Shown here piece by piece: positions 8,944 to 17,648 of a DNA stretch of 64,000 nucleotides. Positions within the stretch are counted from its first letter, which is position 1. Every line of letters starts with the position of its first letter. The notes under the pieces are model-generated. The model did not search any database, was not told where the DNA came from, and worked only from the letters and a program-made list of their open reading frames with translations. This DNA comes from an uncultured Tenacibaculum sp. (GTDB lineage Bacteria > Bacteroidota > Bacteroidia > Flavobacteriales > Flavobacteriaceae): NCBI RefSeq assembly GCF_947495995.1, contig NZ_CANMAX010000001.1, forward strand, positions 186,001 through 250,000. The letters run 5' to 3'. Both the position numbers and the translations under genes were made by a program.

Positions 8944-9354
8944 ATGGACAATAATATACTGTATGAAATTTTAGCAAAAAATGCTGATCAAATTGAAGGT
9001 TCTGAAGGATATTGGAAATTTGAAATTAATGAGATTGCTTTTATGTGTTTAACAGATCAACTTCATAATAGAATGCGAATTATTGCACCAATCACTGAAG
9101 CAAATGATCTTACCGACACGCAGCTTAAAAAATGTATGGAGGCCAATTTTCATTCTACTTTGGATGTACGTTATGCTGTTTCTGATGGAATTTTATGGAC
9201 TGCTTTTATACATCCATTACAAGAGTTATCAGAAAATCAAGTAATCGATGCTTTATCTCAGATATATTCTAGTGTAAGAACATTTGGATCAACATATAGC
9301 AGCGGATCTTTAAGTTTTTTAACTGAAGAAGAACGAAAGTTTCGATTAAACTAA
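8944..9354 (+). CDS. conserved CesT/YbjN-like protein
   Basis: This 136-aa soluble protein has no signal peptide. Its alternating alpha/beta pattern, with a strand pair around residues 22-50 (YWKFEINEIAFMCLTD, NRMRIIAPI) and an amphipathic C-terminal helix, resembles the small chaperone-like CesT/YbjN fold. No catalytic motif is visible. It is the first gene of a plus-strand run with two lipoproteins and diverges from the MFS leader. The fold call is tentative. Confidence 0.45.
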   Translation: MDNNILYEILAKNADQIEGSEGYWKFEINEIAFMCLTDQLHNRMRIIAPITEANDLTDTQLKKCMEANFHSTLDVRYAVSDGILWTAFIHPLQELSENQVIDALSQIYSSVRTFGSTYSSGSLSFLTEEERKFRLN

Positions 9355-9381
9355 ATCACTTATTTATTTTAGAACTTATTT

Positions 9382-9984
9382 ATGAAGAAAGTTATAGTAT
9401 TTCTTTTCTTATCTCTATTATTATCATGTAATTCAGGAAAGAGAAAACCTCAAGGAGAATCTGAATTTCAACGTAAAATGAATGCTAAATTTAAAGATGC
9501 TTCAACTTCTCCGTTAACCAAAAGTGGTTTACGAAAATTTAAAGGATTAGCTTTTTTCCCGGTTAATGAGAAATTTAAAGTTTCAGCAAGATTAACAAAA
9601 ACTCCAAACGGAAAAGTCTTTAACTTTCCTACAACAACTTCTGAAACTGTTAAGTATAAAAAATACGGTGTTATTCAATTTTCAATAGATGGAAAAGATT
9701 TTGAATTAGATATTTACAAAGATCCAAACCCAAGAATTGATTATAAGAATCACTTATTTCTTCCTTTTTTAGACGAAACTAATGGTAAAGGTTCTTATGG
9801 TGGAGGACGTTTTATTGACGTTTTAACTACAGATATTAAAGAAGACGGAACAGTCACTATAGATTTCAATACTGCTTACAATCCTTATTGCGCATATAAC
9901 AAATTGTATTCTTGCCCAATTACTCCAAGAAATAATTCTTTAGCTATTGCTATCGAAGCTGGTGTAATGGATTATAAAAAATAG
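9382..9984 (+). CDS. DUF1684 lipoprotein
   Basis: This 200-aa protein has a lipoprotein signal (lipobox LLLSC, Cys16). The C-terminal block DFNTAYNPYCAYN followed by YSCPITPRNN is the hallmark of DUF1684 proteins, which are widespread in Bacteroidota and Actinobacteria and have unknown biochemical function. It sits 27 bp after the CesT/YbjN-like gene and 3 bp before the next lipoprotein gene, so it is probably in an operon with both. The mature protein should be anchored in a membrane facing the periplasm or the cell surface. Confidence 0.75.
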   Translation: MKKVIVFLFLSLLLSCNSGKRKPQGESEFQRKMNAKFKDASTSPLTKSGLRKFKGLAFFPVNEKFKVSARLTKTPNGKVFNFPTTTSETVKYKKYGVIQFSIDGKDFELDIYKDPNPRIDYKNHLFLPFLDETNGKGSYGGGRFIDVLTTDIKEDGTVTIDFNTAYNPYCAYNKLYSCPITPRNNSLAIAIEAGVMDYKK

Positions 9985-9987
9985 TGT

Positions 9988-10713
9988 ATGAAAATCTATC
10001 AACTTACACTTTTAATTATTTGTCTGTATTTCTTAACATCTTGTAAAAAAGATGGATATATACAACTAAAACTTCCAAAAGAGAATTTAGAATTCTATTC
10101 TTTCAGTTTAGAACAGAGAGGTATAAAAAATAATATGATAATTCTGAAAAAATCTAAATCCTATAAAGAGTTAGAAAAATATATCTCACAATTAGATAGT
10201 TTGAAAATTACTGACAACATTAACTTTCAACCAGAATATACGATTATAAGTGATAGTTTTAAACTTAGTCTTAATTATGAAAAATTAGGAATTGAATATT
10301 TAACTAAGGAAAAGAAACACATAAAACTTATTAAAGACATTCATTACAAAGAAGTTTTTTCTTTAAATTTTCCTGGTAGTGAAGCTTATGAATATAAAAA
10401 GTATGGAGATTTTTATGGTATTGGACAATTTAAAAAAGACACTTATCTTTTTTGTGGACTTGAAGCTGATTCTGTAAAATACTGGTATAAAAAAGGCTTT
10501 TGGAAATTCCTAAACAAAGAAAAGCAATTGATTGCTGAAGGAACATTTGATGTTTTCACAGATACAATTAAAGGTCATGGAGGTTGTTTTTATCCTTATA
10601 AATATTCTAAAATTGACACAAAAAAGTGGAAGTTTTATAATAGTGAACAAGAGCTAACTACCCCTTCTTTATCATTAATCTACCAACTTGAAAAGCTTAA
10701 AATAACAGATTAA
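9988..10713 (+). CDS. lipoprotein of unknown function
   Basis: This 241-aa protein has a lipobox ending in LTSC (Cys19), followed by KKDG. The C-terminal third (GDFYGIGQF, GFWKFLNKE, GHGGCFYPY) looks like short beta-hairpins resembling MORN-type strands, but not enough to assign the family. It starts 3 bp after the DUF1684 gene stop, which implies co-transcription. I do not recognise the family. Confidence 0.55.
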   Translation: MKIYQLTLLIICLYFLTSCKKDGYIQLKLPKENLEFYSFSLEQRGIKNNMIILKKSKSYKELEKYISQLDSLKITDNINFQPEYTIISDSFKLSLNYEKLGIEYLTKEKKHIKLIKDIHYKEVFSLNFPGSEAYEYKKYGDFYGIGQFKKDTYLFCGLEADSVKYWYKKGFWKFLNKEKQLIAEGTFDVFTDTIKGHGGCFYPYKYSKIDTKKWKFYNSEQELTTPSLSLIYQLEKLKITD

Positions 10714-10926
10714 ATAAATCGTTATTTTTCTTTAAACAATATCTCATCTTATTGTTAAGTATTCTTCTCTTCAATATACCTCCCAAACTATTGATTCACA
10801 TAAAAATATATTAAAAAAACTAACAAACACAACTGTTTTTATCTTAATACATATTTAATAATCAGCATGTTTTTTCATCACATTGTGAAAGTAGTTTTGA
10901 TCCTATTAACCTCAAAATTTAAACTC

Positions 10927-11724
10927 ATGAAAAAACATTTCAAACTTTTAGCTTTTACAATCTTATCAACACTTTTTATGATAAGCTGTAATAATGAAAA
11001 CAACACTCCAGAAGCAGAAGCAATTGGACTAGAGCAACAAGAAGAACAAATTTTCTCTGGTGAAAAAACAATCAATGAGCATTTAGTAAACTATAAAGTT
11101 GTTGCTACAAATGAATTTGTTTTTACTGGAACTGTATTAATCGATCATCTTTCTTTAGAAGCAGCCGTAAATTATCAAAATCAATCTATAGATTTTGATG
11201 GAAAAGATGCCGTATTAACTTTAGATCAAAAAGAAACATTATTAGATTTAGGAAAAGAAATTTCTAAATACTTATTTAAAGGAGAAACCACTGATCAGTT
11301 TTCTATGGCTGAATTTACATTATTACGATTATTAGAATATTGGGCAAAATCTCCAACAGGATACCCACACAAAAAGACTCGCATTGCTTCTGACATTAAT
11401 GAAAATGAATCATTACAAAATAGAAACGAAGGAATTACGTGTATCAGAAAAAATACTTTTGTAACTGCTGAATACGATGATGATCGTGGAAATATTCGTG
11501 AATCTATTTTAGTAAATGGAGAACGTTGTATTGGCCGTTGTGGATCTGGTTGTGGTTCTTTTTTCACTGTTGCTAGTGCGTGGACAAAAGACTGTTTAGA
11601 TCATGATAGATGCGGTCGCGTTAACGGAAGTAGTACTGACCCTTTTGATAGTGAATGTGGTGATGAATACAGAGAAGCTGCTGACGATTACTTATTTGGA
11701 GTAATTCGAGGATGTAGAGGATAA
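10927..11724 (+). CDS. phospholipase A2-like lipoprotein
   Basis: I chose the ATG at 10927 rather than the in-frame ATG at 10867, because it gives a clean lipoprotein signal (MKKHFKLLAF and lipobox MISC). The mature protein is 265 aa including signal. The C-terminal Cys-rich part has GRCGSGCGSFF (resembling a PLA2 calcium loop) followed by DCLDHDRC (H226, D227), the core of the secretory PLA2 active site, and a later CGDEYREAADDY helix. Bacterial PLA2-like proteins hydrolyse phospholipids or act as toxins, but activity here is inference. The N-terminal half (residues 20-150) is unassigned. A terminator follows. Confidence 0.6.
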   Translation: MKKHFKLLAFTILSTLFMISCNNENNTPEAEAIGLEQQEEQIFSGEKTINEHLVNYKVVATNEFVFTGTVLIDHLSLEAAVNYQNQSIDFDGKDAVLTLDQKETLLDLGKEISKYLFKGETTDQFSMAEFTLLRLLEYWAKSPTGYPHKKTRIASDINENESLQNRNEGITCIRKNTFVTAEYDDDRGNIRESILVNGERCIGRCGSGCGSFFTVASAWTKDCLDHDRCGRVNGSSTDPFDSECGDEYREAADDYLFGVIRGCRG

Positions 11725-11736
11725 ACTAACAAATAA

Positions 11737-11773
11737 AAACCCCACTTATTAAAAAGTGGGGTTTGTTTTTTTT
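11737..11773. terminator. bidirectional intrinsic terminator
   Basis: The stem AAACCCCACTT/AAGTGGGGTTT with a 6-nt loop is followed by G and eight T. It lies between convergent genes, and the T-run overlaps the stop codon of the minus-strand crotonase gene. Confidence 0.85.
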
Positions 11774-12473
11774 AAGCATCAAAAGATAATTCTTGAGCAA
11801 TATCTTCTTCAATTGCTTTTTCTAATCTCTCTAAAGTTTCTTTACGTACTTTTAGTTTCGTATCTCTGTGTGCCTTTTTATTTAATTTCCCGAACATCTG
11901 TGCAACTTTAGTTGCAGTTGGCAATAAATGTTCTTGTGGTACAATTTTATCTAAAAATCCAGCCGATACAGCATCTTCCGGATTATACATTTCTGCATTA
12001 GCTACACTTCTTTGGAAATACACTGGAGTTAATTTCCCTCTAGCAATTTCAACACCAGCATTATGCATAGTCATTCCAATCATTACTTCATTTAACCCGA
12101 TTTTAAAATCCCCAGCAACTCCTAATCTATAATCAGCAGATAATAATAAGAATGCTCCTTTTGCAACTGCATGACCTCCACAAGCTACAATAACAGGATA
12201 AGGAAAAGATAATAAACGAAGTGAAAGTTTAGATCCCTTAGTTACCAATTCTTTTGCAGCATCAGGAGACTTAGTCATTACTTTTAAATCAAAACCACCA
12301 GATAAAATACCATCTTGTCCCGCAATAATAACTACTCTTTCTTCTTGTTCTGCTTTATCTAAATAAGTATTTAACTCATCGATAACTTCATGAGAAATCG
12401 CATTTACTTTTCCATTTGCAATCTTTAAAATTGCATAATTCTCCTCTGTACTATAGTGTACTACATTACTCAT
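11772..12473 (-). CDS. crotonase / enoyl-CoA hydratase-isomerase family protein
   Basis: This 233-aa protein has the crotonase fold: an N-terminal beta region (VHYSTEENYAILKI), the first oxyanion-hole segment (SGGFDLKVM, about residues 58-66) and the second (CGGHAVAKGAFLLLSADYRLG). The Glu/Asp pair of classical enoyl-CoA hydratases is not clearly conserved; E127 in GLNEVMIGMTM is the nearest candidate. The reaction could therefore be hydration, isomerisation or hydrolysis of an acyl-CoA. Its ATG overlaps the TGA of crcB (ATGA), which indicates translational coupling. Confidence 0.8.
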   Translation of the reverse strand: MSNVVHYSTEENYAILKIANGKVNAISHEVIDELNTYLDKAEQEERVVIIAGQDGILSGGFDLKVMTKSPDAAKELVTKGSKLSLRLLSFPYPVIVACGGHAVAKGAFLLLSADYRLGVAGDFKIGLNEVMIGMTMHNAGVEIARGKLTPVYFQRSVANAEMYNPEDAVSAGFLDKIVPQEHLLPTATKVAQMFGKLNKKAHRDTKLKVRKETLERLEKAIEEDIAQELSFDA

Positions 12474-12844
12474 ATGATATATTTTATTAAATAAATTCCT
12501 AAAAAGACAGCTAAAAAGCCTAACACAAAACTAGTTATTGTATACAGTGCAAAAGACATAAAATCTCCTGATTTTAAAAACACGTGATTTTCATAAGCAA
12601 AAGTTGAAAATGTTGTGAATCCTCCGCAAAAACCAGTCGCCAATAACAATGAGTGATTTTGAGTTAACACTTCATTTTTTGCAGCTAAACCTAAAATAAA
12701 ACCTATTAATAAGCTTCCTAAAATATTGGCTAAAAAAGTACCTAAAGGAATACCTGTTTCAGAATTATTTAAAGCTTTACCTAACAAAAAACGCAAAACG
12801 CTTCCAAAACCTCCACCAATAAATACTAAAAATAACTGTTTCAT
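12470..12844 (-). CDS. crcB: CrcB/Fluc fluoride channel
   Basis: This 124-aa protein has four predicted membrane helices and the family signatures GGGFGSVLRF (residues 10-19) and GFCGGFTTFSTF (about residues 71-82), including the Phe/Thr-Ser residues lining the fluoride path and the central sodium site. Fluc channels work as dual-topology dimers that export fluoride passively. No fluoride riboswitch is visible in the short upstream region. The stop overlaps the crotonase start by four bases. Confidence 0.93.
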   Translation of the reverse strand: MKQLFLVFIGGGFGSVLRFLLGKALNNSETGIPLGTFLANILGSLLIGFILGLAAKNEVLTQNHSLLLATGFCGGFTTFSTFAYENHVFLKSGDFMSFALYTITSFVLGFLAVFLGIYLIKYII

Positions 12845-12862
12845 GAATTACGAAAATAAGAA

Positions 12863-12884
12863 AACCTCACAGTTTTGTGAGGTT
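12863..12884 (-). terminator. intrinsic terminator after the SRPBCC gene
   Basis: The stem AACCTCACA/TGTGAGGTT with a 4-nt loop is followed on the minus strand by TTCTTATTTT. It separates the SRPBCC gene from crcB. Confidence 0.6.
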
Positions 12885-12908
12885 CTTCTTCTATTAATTT
12901 TATGTTGT

Positions 12909-13925
12909 TTACTCTACCAAATAATAAATATCTGTTTGTATATCATGTTCTTTTACTTTGGAAGGATCGTTAACATACAATTCGTATAATGGATATTTAG
13001 GTGTTAACTTGTTTTCTTTAATATATGCTCCTATTTTACTGTGCGCTTCTACATCTCCAATTCCGTAAGCTCCACATTTAGTTAAAGTAATATATTTTCC
13101 TCCTGAAACAGTTAACTTATCCATACCTTCAGCAGCAGGAACATCTTTATTTAATAATAAACCAATATGAAAATCTGCTTCTCCTGTTTTTTCATCCCAT
13201 TTATGGTACAAACCTCCAGGAACATAGTCACCTTCTTTTAAACCTAAACCAGCAGCATACATTCCTGCTTTTGGTAACGCTTCCATAAACGCTTTCTCCA
13301 TAGCATCTTCATCGATCTTAAGTTTGTAATGATAACCAATAAATGACTTATCTTCATGTTCTATAGTTCTAATTTCCCCTAATCGGAAAGCATCAGGAAT
13401 TAAAGCAACTACTTCATCTAAATTATTCAATCCGTTATCTAACATCGGACCTAACATATTATCCCAACCTCCACTAATGGCAGAAATCATCTTGAAAAAG
13501 AAAGGAGCTTTATCATCTTTCATAGTCCAAGTTACTTTTGTTCCTCCTTTTACCTCTTCGAAATCCCAAAGAATCTCTCCAGGATCGTTATCTCCAAATT
13601 TGATTTCTTGTGTAATTGACTTATTCGTTTCTAAAGCAATAGTTTTCATACTACCTGGACCATCTTTACTTGTCCAGCTATCACTAGCTCCAATTCCGAC
13701 GGTTTTATCACCATAAGTAACAACTATAGTAGAATCTTCATCGTGCCACGGTCCCCACTTTTCCCAAGTTTTAAGATCGTTAACTGTATTGAAAATTTTA
13801 TTAACAGGTTGATTGATAACTTTAGAACGATTTACATCGTAATCTGAAGGTTGTAAAGTAACATACAATAAACCTATTAGTACTAAGACTAGTACTAATA
13901 GTAAGATGTATTTTAAGACTTTCAT
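12909..13925 (-). CDS. membrane-anchored SRPBCC plus GyrI-like effector-binding protein
   Basis: This 338-aa protein has an N-terminal membrane anchor (residues 5-24), an SRPBCC/polyketide-cyclase-like domain (about 28-175; WEKWGPWHDED, then GGTKVTWTM) and a C-terminal GyrI/AraC effector-binding-like domain (about 180-338; GGLYHKWDEKTGEADFHIG). Both folds bind small hydrophobic ligands, and the fusion recurs in Bacteroidota. No DNA-binding domain is present, so it is not a regulator by itself. The function is unknown. It lies 51 bp downstream of the DoxX gene on the same strand. Confidence 0.75.
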   Translation of the reverse strand: MKVLKYILLLVLVLVLIGLLYVTLQPSDYDVNRSKVINQPVNKIFNTVNDLKTWEKWGPWHDEDSTIVVTYGDKTVGIGASDSWTSKDGPGSMKTIALETNKSITQEIKFGDNDPGEILWDFEEVKGGTKVTWTMKDDKAPFFFKMISAISGGWDNMLGPMLDNGLNNLDEVVALIPDAFRLGEIRTIEHEDKSFIGYHYKLKIDEDAMEKAFMEALPKAGMYAAGLGLKEGDYVPGGLYHKWDEKTGEADFHIGLLLNKDVPAAEGMDKLTVSGGKYITLTKCGAYGIGDVEAHSKIGAYIKENKLTPKYPLYELYVNDPSKVKEHDIQTDIYYLVE

Positions 13926-13976
13926 AGTATTAAAGTTTTGATTAACAGTATTTAAATATATAAAATATACTGATAA

Positions 13977-14972
13977 TTAGAACTTTATTTCATCTACGTC
14001 TCTCCACTTCTTTTTATTCGTGATTACACCTTTCTCTACAATAATTACTCCTGGATTTGCTCTAACTGCAGTTTTTATAGCTTTTTCGTCACAGCTTCCG
14101 AAAGTATATGGTAAGTTATATTCTTTAATAAAAGCATCTAGCTTTTCTGTATTATCTTCATAAATAACATCTGCCATCATAATATCAGATGTTAATACGT
14201 AAATTTCGTATCCGTTTTGCTTTGCTTTAGCTGCAACTTCAGAAATAGACTTTAATCCATCTTTATTAACTTTCTCTAAAGTTGTTAATAAAATAAGCAT
14301 TGCTTTATCTTTCCCTAGCATTTCTTCTAACACATCGCCATCAACTGTACTGATTTCAAAATCATGTATTTTAGGATCTTCTCCATTCGGACCAAAAGCC
14401 ATTCCTTCAGCAATATTAGTTCCAATAGCGTAGGCTCTAAAATCTATTATTGGTAAATGTTGTAACACATAGTATGCAATAAATGAAGAAATTACTACTG
14501 CTCCTATTGTAGCGTAAGAAGCTATTTTATTCGAGATTAATGGTTTTATAAATCGTACTCCTAAAATTAGAATTACGATAAATACCATGAACACGATATT
14601 TTTATAAAATGTTTCTTTTGGTGTTAATTTAATTGCATCACCAAAACAACCACAATCTGTAACTTTGTTATACGCGTATGAATACCATGTTAAAAATAGG
14701 AATATTAGGTTTATTCCAAACAAACTCCACACTGTAAACTTAGGTTTATAACCAACCAAAAGCATTACACCCAATACTAATTCTGTGATAATTAATAATA
14801 TTGAGAACGCTAAAGCGACAGGTATTAAAAACTCAAGGTTTAATACATCTGCACTAAAGTATTCTTCGAATTTGTATTTTGAACCTACAGGGTCAACCAA
14901 TTTTACAAATCCAGAATAAATAAATAATAATCCAACAAGAACTCTTGAAATGTGTGTAAGTATTTTTAACAT
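13977..14972 (-). CDS. BT_3928-type DoxX/MauE-like membrane protein
   Basis: This 331-aa protein has an N-terminal DoxX/MauE-like domain of four membrane helices (about 1-135) with a DCGCFGD motif (about residue 106), a fifth helix near 155-172, and a C-terminal thioredoxin-like region (about 200-331) without a CXXC pair. Related MauE/DoxX proteins take part in redox or disulfide chemistry in the periplasm. The C-G-C motif in the loop is the probable redox site. It sits 13 bp downstream of the DUF1599 gene in the same orientation, the order usual in Bacteroidota around folP. Confidence 0.75.
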   Translation of the reverse strand: MLKILTHISRVLVGLLFIYSGFVKLVDPVGSKYKFEEYFSADVLNLEFLIPVALAFSILLIITELVLGVMLLVGYKPKFTVWSLFGINLIFLFLTWYSYAYNKVTDCGCFGDAIKLTPKETFYKNIVFMVFIVILILGVRFIKPLISNKIASYATIGAVVISSFIAYYVLQHLPIIDFRAYAIGTNIAEGMAFGPNGEDPKIHDFEISTVDGDVLEEMLGKDKAMLILLTTLEKVNKDGLKSISEVAAKAKQNGYEIYVLTSDIMMADVIYEDNTEKLDAFIKEYNLPYTFGSCDEKAIKTAVRANPGVIIVEKGVITNKKKWRDVDEIKF

Positions 14973-14985
14973 AGTTATAGGGATT

Positions 14986-15531
14986 TTATGATGTTTCTTC
15001 GTTGAAGTGAATCATTGCAAAAACAGCATAATTAATCATATCCTGATAATTTGCATCAATTCCTTCAGAAACTAATGTTTTACCTTTATTATCTTCTATT
15101 TGTTTTACTCGTAATAACTTTTGTAAAATTAAATCTGTTAAAGAAGAAACTCTCATATCTCGCCATGCTTCACCATAATCGTGGTTTTTCTTCTCCATTA
15201 ATTCCTTCGTTATTTTAACATACTTATCGTATAACACAGTGGCTTCTTCTGTAGATAAATCAGGCTGTTCTACAACACCTAAATCTAACTGAACTAAAGC
15301 CATAACAGAATAATTTATTATCCCAATAAACTCAGATCTTTCACCTTCATCTACTTTTCTAACTTCATTCTCTTGCAACTGACGAATGCGTTGCGCTTTA
15401 ATAAAAATTTGATCTGTTAACGATGGTAAGCGTAAAATTCTCCATGCGCTACCATAATCTTTCATCTTATTTACAAATAAGTTTCGGCATTCATTTACAA
15501 CCGAATCGTACTGCTCTGAGGTATTATGCAT
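14986..15531 (-). CDS. DUF1599 protein (nucleotide modification-associated domain 1)
   Basis: This 181-aa protein is built from two copies of an approximately 80-residue unit, each starting with the motif K-x-D/H-DYGxAWR (KDYGSAWR about residue 24, HDYGEAWR about residue 117). Both units end in a MINYAVFAM-like helix (IINYSVMAL, MINYAVFAM). DUF1599 proteins are associated with nucleotide modification, but their role in housekeeping Bacteroidota genomes is not established. The gene diverges from folP, a conserved arrangement in the phylum. Confidence 0.8.
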   Translation of the reverse strand: MHNTSEQYDSVVNECRNLFVNKMKDYGSAWRILRLPSLTDQIFIKAQRIRQLQENEVRKVDEGERSEFIGIINYSVMALVQLDLGVVEQPDLSTEEATVLYDKYVKITKELMEKKNHDYGEAWRDMRVSSLTDLILQKLLRVKQIEDNKGKTLVSEGIDANYQDMINYAVFAMIHFNEETS

Positions 15532-15631
15532 TTTATATATTCAGAAAAAACTATGTAAAAATAGCAAATCAATTAGGTTTTGAGTTATTTTTACATAGAA
15601 ATTTGTACCAATAACCCACAAAAAGGTATCA

Positions 15632-16453
15632 ATGACAATTAATTGCAAAGGCACACTAGTTGATTTATCTTCCCCAAAAGTAATGGGAATACTTAATATT
15701 ACACCAGATTCTTTTTATGATGGCGGTAAGTATAAAAATGATGTAACTATTCTAAATCAAATTGATAAAATGATAGCTGAAGGTGCTACATTTATTGATG
15801 TTGGAGCATATTCTTCTAGACCTGGTGCTAAAGATGTTTCTGAAGATGAAGAACTTCGTCGTATCGTACCTATTATTGAATTACTGATTAGAAATTATCC
15901 TGATTTAATTATTTCTGTTGATACTTTTAGGAGTAAAGTCGCTCAAGAAACTATTGAAGCTGGTGCGAGTTTGATAAATGATATTTCTGGTGGAAACATG
16001 GATAAAAACATGTACAATACTGTGGCACAGTTACAGGTTCCTTATATCTTAATGCACATGCAAGGAACGCCACAAAACATGCAAAAAAATCCTACTTACA
16101 ATAATATTATAACTGATTTGATTTCTTTTTTTGCTGAGAAAATATTTGAACTTCGTCAGCTCAAACTCAATGATATTATTATTGACGTTGGTTTGGGTTT
16201 CGGAAAAACTATAGATCATAATTATCTGTTATTAAAAGATCTTTCATTATTTAAAAATCTAGATGTTCCTATTTTAACTGGGGTTTCTAGAAAATCTATG
16301 TTGTATAAACTTTTAGAAACAACTCCTCAAGAAGCATTAAACGCTACAACTGTTGCTAATACAATTGCTTTATTAAACGGAACTCATATTTTAAGAGTAC
16401 ATGATGTTAAAGAAGCTTCTGAGGCTATTAAAATAACTGCACAAGTTTTATAA
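15632..16453 (+). CDS. folP: dihydropteroate synthase
   Basis: This 273-aa TIM-barrel enzyme condenses 4-aminobenzoate with dihydropterin pyrophosphate in folate synthesis. Signature motifs are MGILNITPDSFYDGG (residues 18-32, pterin-PP loop), GAYSSRPGA (p-aminobenzoate loop 2), the conserved SVDTFRS and ND-ISGG strands, GLGFGKT and GVSRKSML. The length is normal. It is divergent from the DUF1599 gene. In many Bacteroidota folP is directly followed by cdaA; here an ExbD gene and a small peptide gene lie between them. Confidence 0.96.
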   Translation: MTINCKGTLVDLSSPKVMGILNITPDSFYDGGKYKNDVTILNQIDKMIAEGATFIDVGAYSSRPGAKDVSEDEELRRIVPIIELLIRNYPDLIISVDTFRSKVAQETIEAGASLINDISGGNMDKNMYNTVAQLQVPYILMHMQGTPQNMQKNPTYNNIITDLISFFAEKIFELRQLKLNDIIIDVGLGFGKTIDHNYLLLKDLSLFKNLDVPILTGVSRKSMLYKLLETTPQEALNATTVANTIALLNGTHILRVHDVKEASEAIKITAQVL

Positions 16454-16578
16454 CATCTATTTCGGCTTAGTTTATCAATCTCAAAAGCGGCATCGTTTTT
16501 GTTGCTGATTCTTCATACCAAAAATTGCCTAGTAGCCAAACTTTTAAACTATTTATTAATTTTTAAAAACTACTAATT

Positions 16579-17187
16579 ATGAAGAGAAGAACTATTCCTG
16601 AAATTAATGCCGGATCTATGGCAGACATTGCTTTTTTACTACTCATTTTCTTTCTGGTGACCACAACTATGGATACAGATAAAGGTATCTTTAGAAAAAT
16701 GGCTGAGAAAAATGAAAATCCACCTCAGATTGATATGTATGAAAGAAATCTTTTTGACATTAATATCAACTTAAACAATGAAGTATTGATTGGAAATGAT
16801 ATTGTTGATGTAAAAAATATCACCAAACTTGCTGTTGATTTTATTGATAATGGAGGAGGAAAAGATCTTAGTGGAAAAGCTTGTGATTGGTGTAAAGGTG
16901 AAAAAAGAGCAGACTTATCTGATCATCCTTCAAAAGCATTTATTTCTATAACTGCAGATAGAAATTCTACTTATGAAACCTACATTAATGTTTTAGATAA
17001 CGTGAATCGTGCTTATGCTTCGTTACGAAATAAGCTTGCTTTAAATTTATACAACAAAAGTCATACAGCTTTAGAAGAAGAATATAGCCGCACAAAAAAT
17101 CAAGAAGTTCTTGAAAAAATTAAATTTATACGTAGTAAATATCCTTTGCTTATAGGAGATATTGAAACTACAATGGCGAGTAAATAA
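16579..17187 (+). CDS. ExbD/TolR-family protein without an ExbB partner
   Basis: This 202-aa protein has the ExbD membrane helix with the proton-carrying Asp (D16 in GSMADIAFLLLIFFLV), followed by a periplasmic domain. Within it, a Cys-containing insert (CDWCKGEKR) and a long C-terminal helical tail (about 155-202) extend the usual 130-150 residue family length. ExbD works with the ExbB channel to energise outer-membrane transport or gliding. No exbB or tonB is nearby, so it must use a partner elsewhere. It is followed by a bidirectional terminator. Confidence 0.85.
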   Translation: MKRRTIPEINAGSMADIAFLLLIFFLVTTTMDTDKGIFRKMAEKNENPPQIDMYERNLFDININLNNEVLIGNDIVDVKNITKLAVDFIDNGGGKDLSGKACDWCKGEKRADLSDHPSKAFISITADRNSTYETYINVLDNVNRAYASLRNKLALNLYNKSHTALEEEYSRTKNQEVLEKIKFIRSKYPLLIGDIETTMASK

Positions 17188-17208
17188 CATCGTATACAAT
17201 TAAAAAAC

Positions 17209-17240
17209 AAACCCAGTTACAAAAAATGTAACTGGGTTTT
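17209..17240. terminator. bidirectional intrinsic terminator
   Basis: The perfect 12-bp stem AAACCCAGTTAC/GTAACTGGGTTT has a 7-nt loop and T- or A-rich flanks on both sides. It separates exbD from the convergent peptide gene. Confidence 0.82.
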
Positions 17241-17264
17241 CTATTATTCTCTTTACTAGATAGC

Positions 17265-17462
17265 TTAAAATGCGCAAACACCTGAGATGAAAAATGGTTC
17301 TCCATTAAGATCTATAGTAATTCCACATCCGCTACTACAAGGAGGACAATCACGATTTGAATCACACTGAAGTAATTGTGGCTGACATCCAAATCCTCCT
17401 TGGATATTTTTTTGCTCTTTTTTAGAAATCACTGTTCCTAGATTCAAAATTTGATTTTTCAT
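17265..17462 (-). CDS. double-glycine leader, cysteine-rich secreted peptide
   Basis: The 65-aa precursor has a 23-residue leader of the double-glycine type (LNLGTVISKKEQKNIQGG), which is common in Bacteroidota bacteriocin-like and signalling peptides. A C39-peptidase transporter would cut after GG23. The predicted 42-residue core contains six Cys (26, 33, 39, 42, 46, 63), enough for three disulfides, plus several Pro and Gly. No processing transporter or immunity gene lies in the window, so export must use machinery encoded elsewhere. Bacteriocin, pheromone or structural roles are all possible. It converges on exbD. Confidence 0.7.
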   Translation of the reverse strand: MKNQILNLGTVISKKEQKNIQGGFGCQPQLLQCDSNRDCPPCSSGCGITIDLNGEPFFISGVCAF

Positions 17463-17530
17463 AATAGTAAGGTTTTAGATTAAATAATTTATTTTTTTCA
17501 ATCGATTGATTGATTTCGTTGATGAAAATA

Positions 17531-17538
17531 CAAAATTA
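17531..17538 (-). promoter_or_regulatory. possible -7 element for the double-glycine peptide gene
   Basis: The minus strand reads TAATTTTG, an exact TAnnTTTG match about 69 bp before the start. The -33 element is not evident. Confidence 0.4.
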
Positions 17539-17648
17539 TCCCCCAGAGTATGAATTAATAAAATTTTAAAATTTTGTTAATACTCATAAAACTATACGAA
17601 TCACCACAACTAAATAATTAGTACATTTACGCAAATGCAAATTACCAA

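Noticed and set aside
10867..10926. Longer start for the PLA2-like lipoprotein
   Set aside because: The 20 extra residues precede a complete lipoprotein signal that starts at 10927.
12470..12908. Fluoride riboswitch before crcB
   Set aside because: The 64-bp gap holds only a terminator hairpin, with no crcB-motif pseudoknot.
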